NCBI RefSeq assembly: GCF_000768065.1
Contig: NZ_JRKM01000001.1
Coordinates: forward strand, 1,860,001-1,924,000
Reading direction: 5' to 3'
From: Aquabacterium sp. NJ1
GTDB lineage: Bacteria > Pseudomonadota > Gammaproteobacteria > Burkholderiales > Burkholderiaceae_C
DNA: 64,000 bases
The number at the start of each line of letters is the position of its first letter. Position 1 is the first letter of the stretch. The notes beneath the pieces are model-generated. The model was not told the DNA's origin and made no database searches. It worked only from the letters and a program-made list of their open reading frames with translations. Of the stretch, positions 50,022 through 57,551 are shown in pieces. A program made the translations under genes and the position numbers.

Positions 50022-50039
50022 CCCAGCCTCAAGGCTGGG
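50022..50039. terminator. Bidirectional terminator hairpin
   Basis: CCCAGCC (50022-50028) and GGCTGGG (50033-50039) form a 7-bp stem with a TCAA loop between the convergent PEP-CTERM and acetoacetyl-CoA synthetase genes, overlapping the stop of the latter. No long T-run follows on the plus strand. Confidence 0.5.
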
Positions 50040-52041
50040 CCGTCTTGTTGAACTGCGCCACATACCAGGCCAGGCAAGCCGGATTGGCCATGGCATCGGG
50101 GTTCACCACCTTGGCCAGCGGCTGCCCCAGGAACACCTTCTTGATCGGCACTTCCTGCTTTTTGCCTGACAAGGTGCGCGGGATCTCCGGCGCCTGCAAG
50201 GTCAAGTCAGGAATGAAGCGTGGCGACACCGCCACCTTGATCGCCTCGTTGATGCGCCCCTGCACCGCCGCATCCAGCGTGGCCCCCTCGCGCAGCACCA
50301 CAAACAGGATCATGCGGCTGTCCCGCCCCAGGTACTCCAGATCGATCACCATCGAATCCAGCACCTCGGGCAAGGCCTCCACCGCCGCGTAGATCTCGCT
50401 CGTGCCCATGCGCAGGCCATGCCGGTTGATGGTCGCATCACTACGCCCATAGATCACACAGCTGCCATCGGTGTCGATCTTCAACCAGTCACCATGGCGC
50501 CAGATGCCCGGGTACACATCGAAGTAACTCGACAGGTAACGCGCATTGCCCTGGTCACCCCAGAAAAACAGCGGCATGGACGGGATCGGCCGGGTGCACA
50601 CCAGCTCGCCCACCTCACCGATCACAGGCTGCCCCCGCTCGTTCCACGCCTCGACCGACGCGCCCAGGTAGCGGCACTGCAGCCGCCCCGGCACCAGCGG
50701 CAACTCGCGGTGCCCGCCAATGAACACCCCACAAAAGTCCGTGCCCCCTGAAATGTTGCTCCACCAGATATCGGGCGTGCCGATGCGCGCAAACTGATCC
50801 GAACCCCAACGCTGCGTTTCTTCCGACAAGGGTGAGCCGGTAGAGCCCAGCGTGCGAATGCGAGACAGGTCACCACACTGGCTCAAGTCCACGCCCGCCT
50901 TCATGCAGGCCGCATAGAACGCGGCCCCCGCGCCAAAGTACGTCACCTGGTGGCGTGCAGCAAAACGCCACAGCACCGTCCAGTCCGGCGCCTCCTTGCT
51001 GCCACCGGGGCTGCCATCGAACAGGCAGATGGTGGCGCCGGTGATCAAGCCGCTGATCTGGCTGTTCCACATCACCCAGCCCGTGGAGCTGTACCAATGG
51101 AAGCGCTCGCCCAGGCTGTTGGGCTTGTAGCTGCAGCCCACATCGCCGTGTTTGTTGCCCGCCGCACTCACCATCAGGATGCCGCCATGGCCATGCACCA
51201 AGGGCTTGGGCAGGCCGGTGGTGCCGCTGGAATACACGATCCACAAAGGGTGATCGAAGTCCAGCCACTCGGGCTCGAAAGCGCGCACGGCCTCGTCATC
51301 ACGCGCGATGGCCTGCGCAAAGCGCAAGTCAGCCTTCACTGGCTGTGCGGCATACGGGCTCTCCAGCACGATCACCTTCTCGACAGTAGGCAACGAAGCG
51401 CGCAAGCCTTCCACCACCGTGCTGCGGTCCAGCCCCTTGCCCGCGTAGTGCACCCCTTCAGCCGCAATCAGCACACGCGGTGTGATCTGCTGAAAGCGAT
51501 CCGTCACCGCCTGCGTGCCCATGTCCGGCGCACACACGCTCCAGATCGCGCCCACGCTGGCACAGGCCAGGAAGGCCACCACCGTCTCGGGCACATTGGG
51601 CAGGTAGGCGGCCACGCGGTCGCCCTTCTGCACCCCCAGCTCCTGAAGCGCGAGCGCAAACGAGGCCACCTGCCGGCGCAACTCGGGCCAGCTCAGCTCA
51701 CGCACCTGCCCCAGTTCGTTCTCGCTGATGATGGCTTGCACACCGGCAGCCTGCGCAGCATCCACATGTCGCAGCACACGTTGCGCGTAATTCACCTTCG
51801 CCCCCGGGAACCACCTGGCACCGGGCATGCGCGCATCGGCCAGCACAGCCTCATACGGTGTGGGCGAGTGCATGCCCTCGTAATCCCAGATGCTTTGCCA
51901 GAAGGCGGTCTGGTCCTGCACGGACCACTGCCACAAGGCATCGTAGTTGTCGAAGCTCTGGCCACGCTGCTCACGCAGCCAGTCCTGGAACAGACGCATC
52001 TGGGGCACATAGGGAGGGCGCATGCTGATCGAAATGGCCAT
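50029..52041 (-). CDS. Acetoacetyl-CoA synthetase
   Basis: 670-residue adenylate-forming ligase that activates acetoacetate. The N-terminus (YVPQMRLFQDWLREQ) and SPTPYEAVLADARMPGARWFPGAKVNYAQ are typical of acetoacetyl-CoA rather than acetyl-CoA synthetases. AMP-binding core WIVYSSGTTGLPKPLVHGHGG, WYSSTGWVMWN, GSTGSPLS, and the C-terminal RSDATINRHGLRMGTSEIY and SGKKQEVPIKK with the catalytic Lys. ATG 52023 is an alternative start. Fits polyhydroxybutyrate/ketone-body degradation together with the depolymerase-like gene at 54213-55400. Confidence 0.93.
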   Translation of the reverse strand: MAISISMRPPYVPQMRLFQDWLREQRGQSFDNYDALWQWSVQDQTAFWQSIWDYEGMHSPTPYEAVLADARMPGARWFPGAKVNYAQRVLRHVDAAQAAGVQAIISENELGQVRELSWPELRRQVASFALALQELGVQKGDRVAAYLPNVPETVVAFLACASVGAIWSVCAPDMGTQAVTDRFQQITPRVLIAAEGVHYAGKGLDRSTVVEGLRASLPTVEKVIVLESPYAAQPVKADLRFAQAIARDDEAVRAFEPEWLDFDHPLWIVYSSGTTGLPKPLVHGHGGILMVSAAGNKHGDVGCSYKPNSLGERFHWYSSTGWVMWNSQISGLITGATICLFDGSPGGSKEAPDWTVLWRFAARHQVTYFGAGAAFYAACMKAGVDLSQCGDLSRIRTLGSTGSPLSEETQRWGSDQFARIGTPDIWWSNISGGTDFCGVFIGGHRELPLVPGRLQCRYLGASVEAWNERGQPVIGEVGELVCTRPIPSMPLFFWGDQGNARYLSSYFDVYPGIWRHGDWLKIDTDGSCVIYGRSDATINRHGLRMGTSEIYAAVEALPEVLDSMVIDLEYLGRDSRMILFVVLREGATLDAAVQGRINEAIKVAVSPRFIPDLTLQAPEIPRTLSGKKQEVPIKKVFLGQPLAKVVNPDAMANPACLAWYVAQFNKTAQP

Positions 52042-52120
52042 GAAGATCTGGTGACTTTATCCCAGCGGCTGCTTGCGAATATCCCGCACAATTTGCCCAT
52101 CCTCACATCAAGGCATCACG

Positions 52121-53329
52121 ATGAGCAGTTTGACGGTGACCCCGCAAGGCCATGACTTCAGCGCCCTGCACGCGGCCATGCAGCGTTATGTGGACGGCGA
52201 ACTCCTCGCGGGCGTGTCATCGGCCGTGCTCGTGGGCCAGGATCTGGTGGACCTGCACTGCACAGGCTGGGCCGACAAGGAGCAGCAAAGCCCGCTGCGC
52301 GCCGACCACCTGTTTCGCATCTACTCGGGCAGCAAGCTGATCACCTCCTGCGCGGCCTTGCTGTTGCTGGACGAGGGCCGCTTCCAGCTGGACGACCCCG
52401 TCGAGCGCTACATCCCGCAACTGGGCCAGCGCATGGTGCTGCGCCCCGGCGCCACCTCCATCGACGATGTGGAGCCCGCACAAGGCCCGATCACCATCCG
52501 GCATTTGTTGAGCCACCAGTCCGGCCTGAGTTATGGCCTGCTGGACCCCGGTACGCTCATGTTCAACGCCTACCGCGAGCGCAAGATCCTGAGCCCACGC
52601 AACACGCTGGCCGACATGATCGATGCGCTGGCCGGCCTGCCGCTGCTCTTCCACCCTGGCAAGGGCTGGGAATACTCGATTGCCACCGATGTGATCGGGC
52701 ACCTGATTGAAGTGGTCAGTGGCCAGCGCCTGGATGCTTTCCTGCAAGCGCGCATCTTCGAGCCGCTGGGCATGGTGGACACCGGCTTTGTGATCCCGCC
52801 CGATCAGCAACATCGCCTGGCCACGTATTACATGGGCACCGACTTCACCAAGCCCATGCAACCAGGCCTCACGCGCAATGACAACGCGCCCTACCCCAAG
52901 GCCAACCTCCAACCCGTGCCGTGGCTGTCGGGCGGTGGCGGGCTCGTTTCATCACTGGCCGACACGCTGGCGCTGTTGCGCAGCCTGATGCCTGGCGGCA
53001 AGGCCCTGCTCAAGCCAGAGACCCTCGCGATGCTGATGTCCAACCAGTTGCCCGATGGCCAGTGGATCCGCTTCCCGCGCTTTGGCGAGGTGATCGGCAA
53101 AGGCTACGGCCTGGGTGGCGCGGTGACCTTGATGCCCTCGCCCTTTGACCCACCCGCCTCCACCGGCGAGTTCCAGTGGGGCGGCCTGGCGGGCACGCAC
53201 TGGTGGATCAACCCCAAGGCCAACACCGCTGGCGTGGTGATGACCCAGCGTGACATGGCCTTCTGGCACCCCTTCTCGTTCGAACTCAAGCAACTGGTCT
53301 ATCAGGCGCTGCAGCCACAACAGGGCTGA
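52121..53329 (+). CDS. Serine hydrolase of the beta-lactamase/EstB family
   Basis: 402 residues from ATG 52121, divergent from the synthetase gene (79 bp). Nucleophile motif SGSK in FRIYSGSKLITS, the second motif Tyr in WEYSIATDVIGHLIE, and the third region QWGGLAGTHWWINP. IRHLLSHQSGLSYG is a typical family segment. No signal peptide, so cytoplasmic. Probable esterase or beta-lactamase-like hydrolase; the substrate is unknown. Confidence 0.88.
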   Translation: MSSLTVTPQGHDFSALHAAMQRYVDGELLAGVSSAVLVGQDLVDLHCTGWADKEQQSPLRADHLFRIYSGSKLITSCAALLLLDEGRFQLDDPVERYIPQLGQRMVLRPGATSIDDVEPAQGPITIRHLLSHQSGLSYGLLDPGTLMFNAYRERKILSPRNTLADMIDALAGLPLLFHPGKGWEYSIATDVIGHLIEVVSGQRLDAFLQARIFEPLGMVDTGFVIPPDQQHRLATYYMGTDFTKPMQPGLTRNDNAPYPKANLQPVPWLSGGGGLVSSLADTLALLRSLMPGGKALLKPETLAMLMSNQLPDGQWIRFPRFGEVIGKGYGLGGAVTLMPSPFDPPASTGEFQWGGLAGTHWWINPKANTAGVVMTQRDMAFWHPFSFELKQLVYQALQPQQG

Positions 53330-53345
53330 CCTTGTCGATCAAGGC

Positions 53346-54134
53346 CTACCTGGACGCCATCTCCCAGTCGAAGCTGTTGAGGTACTTGTCGACGACCTTT
53401 CTGACCTCATTGCGGCTTTTCAGGCGGGCCACGGCGGCCCTCAAGGCGGCGATGGTTTCATCATCGGCCGTCTTTTTCGAAAAGTGCAGTTCGAAGGTCT
53501 GCGTGCTCAAGACCAGCGGCTTGCCAAACTGCTCTTTCTTGATGCCCAGGAGATAGGCGTTGTAGAAGAGACCGATCGACGACCCCAGGGCGGCATCGAT
53601 CCGGTCATTCATCAGCATCTTGAGCATCTGCGAGTAATCCGACACCTGGTACTTCTGGATATCGGCTTCGGCATCGAAGGCATCATCAAAGCGCCCGCCT
53701 CGGGGTGTGCCCACCACCTTGCCCCGCAAGTCGGCAAGGCTTCGGCACTTGAGCGCAGGCTTGCCCACCACAATCGTCGGCAAGCTCAGCACACCAGCGA
53801 CGGGAATGGCGCCTTCGGCGAGCTCCGTACTTCGGTAGCGCAGCACAAAGTCCGCATCGCCGCGCGCCACCATGTGCGCCGAACGCGCATACGGCGTGAT
53901 CTGGTTGGTATAGGTAAAGCCGGCTTCTGTGGCGATCCGGTTGCCGATCTCGTACATCATGCCGGTGGGCTTGCCATCTTTCCCGACGAAGCCAAAAGGC
54001 GCCGACTCGATGGTGACGATGCGCAGCTCCTTGGCCATGACGCCATGCAGCCACATCAGCGACAACAGGCCCACACCGAGCCTGCACAGCCGCGTTCCGA
54101 GTGTCCGAGCGCCAAGAGCCACACCGCGAGACAT
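53346..54134 (-). CDS. Periplasmic substrate-binding protein (SBP_bac_3 family)
   Basis: 262 residues from ATG 54134, chosen because GGAGGGG lies 4-5 nt upstream; the earlier in-frame ATG overlaps that site. A signal peptide (LGVGLLSLMWLHGVMA) is followed by ELRIVTIESAPFGFVGKDGKPTGMMYEI, the usual start of solute-binding family 3, and GDADFVLRYRST and RIDAALGSSIGLFYN. No permease or ATPase gene is adjacent, so it may serve signalling or a remote transporter. Confidence 0.85.
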   Translation of the reverse strand: MSRGVALGARTLGTRLCRLGVGLLSLMWLHGVMAKELRIVTIESAPFGFVGKDGKPTGMMYEIGNRIATEAGFTYTNQITPYARSAHMVARGDADFVLRYRSTELAEGAIPVAGVLSLPTIVVGKPALKCRSLADLRGKVVGTPRGGRFDDAFDAEADIQKYQVSDYSQMLKMLMNDRIDAALGSSIGLFYNAYLLGIKKEQFGKPLVLSTQTFELHFSKKTADDETIAALRAAVARLKSRNEVRKVVDKYLNSFDWEMASR

Positions 54135-54212
54135 CAACCCCTCCATGAAGAGAGGGCATTATGACTTCAATGCAGCCTGTCGAGCGGCCATGAACCAGGG
54201 GGCGGCAGCAGT

Positions 54213-55400
54213 TCACCGCGGCCGCAGCAGGTCGTCGATCATGGCCTTGACCGCCTTCATCTGCGGTGCATCCTTGCGGGCAAAGGGCGGGCTGCTGCTG
54301 AACAAGCCGGCGTCACCCAGGGGGCTGGTGTAACCCCAGAAGTCCCAGCAGCCTTTGGGGTTGTACTGGTAAGGGCTCGCCAGGCTGCCCACCGTGCTGG
54401 CCTTTACCTGCGGGTACAGCACGACAATGCCCCCACTCTCTGCCCACGCGTTATAGCCAGCGCCCGTCACGAACTGCGTGCCGAACTCGTGCCCGTTGGC
54501 CTCGAAACTCTGCCCCTGCTCGCATCCATGAAAGGCCACGTGCAGCCTGCAATGGGCGCCAGCGTGCTCGCAGGCCTTGGGCACGTACAGCCAGCCGGTG
54601 CTGTCCAGGCCGCTGAAGACCTTCTTGTCGCCATAACGCGCCTGATTGAAGCGCTTCAGCGAACCCTTTTCATCGGCCACACCGGCTTGCCACGCGGGCG
54701 AGCCGGGGTAGAGCCACTTGAGCAGCTCACCCGCCGCATCCACATGGCATTGCGTCAGAAAAGGCGTCTGCGTGATGCTGCATTCCAGCTTGGCCCGAGG
54801 GCTGGGAAAGCCGTGCCCCGCGTCGGCCAGGTCCTCGCGGTGGATCTGGGCTGGTGGCACCTGCATGTCCTTGTAGTAGGTTTCAACTGCCGTGACCAAC
54901 TGCCTGTCCACCACATGATCCTGCCCGCCCGAGAAGAGCCAGATGCGGTGGCGGGCCAGGTTGCTGCTGGCGTCGATGCCACCGGCCGCTTCGTTGTTGC
55001 GGGTGGCGCGCTCACTGAAGCCGACGTAGTCTTCCTGGTTGAGCACCTGGCACCCACCGCCAAACGCATGCGCCAGAACCAGTGCAAAAGGTGGGTCGGC
55101 CGGGCAGGAACAGTTGAGCATCGCCCGGCCCACCGAGCCATGAGAGCAGCCATACGGGCCACCGGCTATCACCGCCGCACCGGCCAGCGAGCCTGAGTAG
55201 GCCACCTGGAACTGCCCGGCCATGTAGGCGCCCGAAGACAAGCCCGATACGGTGACCGCATCGGCTTGCAGGCCCAGCGCGGGCAGGCGAGCCAGGTCCT
55301 TGGCGCTGGCCGCAAAGGGCGCGTAAAGCCCCAGCAGGCAGAGGCTCAACAAACACCAGAGGGCGCGCACGCGGCGACCCCATTCAACCCGAATGGCCAT
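54213..55400 (-). CDS. Exported polyhydroxybutyrate depolymerase-like esterase
   Basis: 395 residues. Signal peptide ends at FAASA (residue 33). The lipase-type box VSGLSSGAYM puts the nucleophile at Ser55, early in the protein, as in PHB-depolymerase/esterase family members; FSGGQDHVV (likely acid residue) and HVAFHGCEQGQ follow. Several Cys residues (GCSHGS, CSCP, GGGCQ) may form disulfides. Likely an extracellular or periplasmic polyester hydrolase; no separate substrate-binding domain is visible. Confidence 0.82.
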   Translation of the reverse strand: MAIRVEWGRRVRALWCLLSLCLLGLYAPFAASAKDLARLPALGLQADAVTVSGLSSGAYMAGQFQVAYSGSLAGAAVIAGGPYGCSHGSVGRAMLNCSCPADPPFALVLAHAFGGGCQVLNQEDYVGFSERATRNNEAAGGIDASSNLARHRIWLFSGGQDHVVDRQLVTAVETYYKDMQVPPAQIHREDLADAGHGFPSPRAKLECSITQTPFLTQCHVDAAGELLKWLYPGSPAWQAGVADEKGSLKRFNQARYGDKKVFSGLDSTGWLYVPKACEHAGAHCRLHVAFHGCEQGQSFEANGHEFGTQFVTGAGYNAWAESGGIVVLYPQVKASTVGSLASPYQYNPKGCWDFWGYTSPLGDAGLFSSSPPFARKDAPQMKAVKAMIDDLLRPR

Positions 55401-55476
55401 GGCAAGCTCCTGAATGAATTGGATATTTGCTGCAGCGCAGCAAACCCAGCATACACAGGTGAAGCCGCCTTGACAA

Positions 55477-55492
55477 TGACGCTGCCGCGTCA
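55477..55492. terminator. Hairpin at the end of the dmeF gene
   Basis: TGACGC (55477-55482) and GCGTCA (55487-55492) form a 6-bp stem with a TGCC loop, overlapping the dmeF stop codon. No T-run is present; weak terminator at best. Confidence 0.3.
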
Positions 55493-56473
55493 GCGGTGAT
55501 GCACCTCGATCGTCGCGTGCACGATCTCTTCGTGCACCTTCAAGGCCTCACGAATCACGGCGGGTGTGAGCGCAGGGTCACCCGTCACCACCGTCAGGGC
55601 ACATGAGTAAGCCCCCTTGCCGACCCGCCACACGTGCAGGTCGGTGAGGTGGCTGTCGGCATGGGCATCCAGTTCGGCGATCACCTCGCGGATCTCGTCC
55701 ACCACGGGGTGGTCCATCTCGCGGTCCAGCAGCACCTTGCCGGTTTCGATGATCAGGCCCTTGGCCCACACGGCCACCAGCACGGCGCCCACCAGGCCCA
55801 TCACCGGGTCCAGCCAGGAACAGCCATACATCCAGCCACCGATCAGCGCCAGGATGGCCAGCACGGACGTCGCGGCATCGGCCAGCACATGCACATAGGC
55901 TGACTTCAGGTTGAGGTCATGCTGGTGCTCATCGTGGCCGTGGTGATCGTGGTGCGCGTGACCATGGCCGTGCCCATGATGGTGCTCGTGTCCACCATGA
56001 TCGTGGTGATGATGGTCGTGTGCGCCACCCAGGATGAAGGCACACACCAGGTTGACCACCAGCCCGATCACCGCCACAACCAGCGCCTCGCGGTAATGGA
56101 TGGGCTCGGGCGTCACCAGGCGCTCCACCGAGCCGAAGATCATCAGCCCCGCCACGCCCACCAGGAACACCGCGCTGGCAAAGCCCGCCAGCACCTCGAT
56201 CTTCCAGGTGCCAAAGGCAAAGCGCGGGTCACGCGCATAACGGCGTGCCGCGGCATAGGCAAAGGCGCTCAGGCCAATGGCGATGGCGTGCGAGCTCATG
56301 TGCCAGCCGTCAGCCAGCAGGGCCATGGAGTTGAACCACCAGCCGGCGGTGATCTCCAGCACCATCATGGCCAGCGTGATCCACATCACCAGCCGCGTGC
56401 GGGTTTCGGCCTGCTGGCTGCCTTCGTCAAAGATGTGCTCATGGATCCACTGGGACAGATCGGTCTCACGCAT
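55490..56473 (-). CDS. dmeF: Cation diffusion facilitator, DmeF-like metal efflux protein
   Basis: 327 residues from ATG 56473. Inner-membrane divalent metal/proton antiporter. Metal-site segments LLADGWHMSSHAIAIG (TM2) and YVHVLADAATSVLAI (TM5) carry the His/Asp pairs of the CDF family. Between TM4 and TM5 lies a long His-rich loop (about 20 His residues in HDHHHHDHGGHEHHHGH and following). The C-terminal cytoplasmic domain ends EEIVHATIEVHHR. The N-terminus and TM region resemble DmeF (Co/Ni) most. It is 35 bp downstream of the GDT1 gene on the same strand, hence probably under the same Mn riboswitch. Confidence 0.88.
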   Translation of the reverse strand: MRETDLSQWIHEHIFDEGSQQAETRTRLVMWITLAMMVLEITAGWWFNSMALLADGWHMSSHAIAIGLSAFAYAAARRYARDPRFAFGTWKIEVLAGFASAVFLVGVAGLMIFGSVERLVTPEPIHYREALVVAVIGLVVNLVCAFILGGAHDHHHHDHGGHEHHHGHGHGHAHHDHHGHDEHQHDLNLKSAYVHVLADAATSVLAILALIGGWMYGCSWLDPVMGLVGAVLVAVWAKGLIIETGKVLLDREMDHPVVDEIREVIAELDAHADSHLTDLHVWRVGKGAYSCALTVVTGDPALTPAVIREALKVHEEIVHATIEVHHR

Positions 56474-56508
56474 ACAAGGTCCTTTTTCTTGCCTGGTCTG
56501 GCGCCCGC

Positions 56509-57084
56509 TCAGGCAAACAGCTTGTCGATCTTGAACAGGGTCAGCAAGCCCATCACCGCGAAGATGGCCGCGGCAATGCCGTGCACCAGCTTCATCGGGA
56601 TCTTCTCGGCAAAACGGTTGCCCACGAACACGGCCGGCACGTCGGCGATCAGCATGCCCAGCGTGGTGCCCGCCACCACCCACAGGGGGTTGGCGTAATG
56701 CGCCGCCAGGGCCACGGTGGCCAGCTGGGTCTTGTCGCCCATCTCGGCCAGGAAGAAGGTCACCAGCGTGGCGCCGAACACGCCCAGCTTGTGTGCCACC
56801 TTGGTTTCTTCCTCTTCGATCTCGTCGGGGATCAGTGTCCAGATGGCCATGCCGATGAAGCTCAAACCCAGCACCCAACGCATGATGTCCGGGCTGACCA
56901 TGGAGGTGATCCAGGCGCCCAGGGCACCGGCCAGGCCGTGGTTGACGAGGGTGGCCACCAGGATGCCCAGGATGATGGGCACGGGGCGCTTGAAGCGCGC
57001 CGCCAGGATGAAGGCCAGCAATTGGGTCTTGTCGCCGATTTCAGCGAGGGCGACCACACCGGTCGAAACGAAGAGGGATTCCAT
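56509..57084 (-). CDS. GDT1/TMEM165 (UPF0016) family manganese exporter
   Basis: 191 residues from ATG 57084. Two related three-helix halves each carry the family signature: ALAEIGDKTQL near residue 15 and FLAEMGDKTQL near residue 120, joined by a charged loop EIEEEETK. This family exports Mn2+ (or Ca2+) from the cytoplasm. The gene lies directly behind a yybP-ykoY riboswitch and terminator, which supports a Mn-efflux role. dmeF follows. Confidence 0.93.
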   Translation of the reverse strand: MESLFVSTGVVALAEIGDKTQLLAFILAARFKRPVPIILGILVATLVNHGLAGALGAWITSMVSPDIMRWVLGLSFIGMAIWTLIPDEIEEEETKVAHKLGVFGATLVTFFLAEMGDKTQLATVALAAHYANPLWVVAGTTLGMLIADVPAVFVGNRFAEKIPMKLVHGIAAAIFAVMGLLTLFKIDKLFA

Positions 57085-57165
57085 CAGAAGTCCTTGGCTG
57101 GTGCATGCGCATGACCATACGCCGCCCACCAGCCGTGAAGCAGCACATGGTCAGACGTCTTGCCA

Positions 57166-57199
57166 AGAAAAAAGCCGCTGGCTGTTGAAAACCAGGGCT
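57166..57199 (-). terminator. Intrinsic terminator of the Mn riboswitch expression platform
   Basis: On the minus strand AGCCCTGG and CCAGCGGCT pair (8 bp with one bulged G) across a short loop, followed immediately by six T residues (57173-57168). It lies between the aptamer and the gene start, as in riboswitches that control transcription. Confidence 0.7.
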
Positions 57200-57285
57200 G
57201 TAACCGCCGGCGCCATGGCCCTGTGGGGCCAATCATGTTGACGCAGGCCACCTCGCAATGAGGTGCAGCTACTCCCGAATGACGG
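57200..57285 (-). promoter_or_regulatory. yybP-ykoY manganese riboswitch aptamer
   Basis: On the minus strand the conserved elements appear in order: CGGGAGTAGC (57277-57268), a hairpin CACCTCATTGCGAGGTG, then GCGTCAACATGATTGGCC and GGCCATGGCGCC. The GGGAGUAG and UCAACAU elements form the Mn-binding junction of the yybP-ykoY class. Mn2+ binding would be expected to prevent the downstream terminator and turn on the exporter genes. Confidence 0.8.
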
Positions 57286-57291
57286 GGGCGA

Positions 57292-57297
57292 GTGTAC
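57292..57297 (-). promoter_or_regulatory. Candidate extended -10 element for the riboswitch transcript
   Basis: TACACT preceded by TGG (extended -10 form) on the minus strand; transcription would start near 57285, at the aptamer's 5' end. No good -35 is visible. The rest of the interval up to 57551 (about 250 bp) shows only a small CCCCC/GGGGG hairpin at 57316-57329 and no gene. Confidence 0.4.
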
Positions 57298-57551
57298 CAA
57301 AACAACGGCGCCCATCCCCCACGCGGGGGCGTCAAGGCACCGGCACACGCAAACCAAAACCGGAATCCGCCACCGCCCCTCTCGATGGGGCCAACCCACC
57401 TTGGGGGGAAGCGAACAGGCCGCCAGACGCCTTCAATGGCGACCTGTCAGCACGGCACGGCGCCCCAACGGTCACCCCCAAGAAGGGCAAGCCAAGCAAC
57501 CTTCAACCGCGCTGCACCGTGCAACCCGATTTTTTGTTCTGGAGAACCTCT

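Noticed and set aside
56474..56878. N-terminal extension of the dmeF frame into the GDT1 gene
   Set aside because: This part is an off-frame translation of GDT1; DmeF homology starts at MRETDLSQW, and a ribosome site precedes that ATG.
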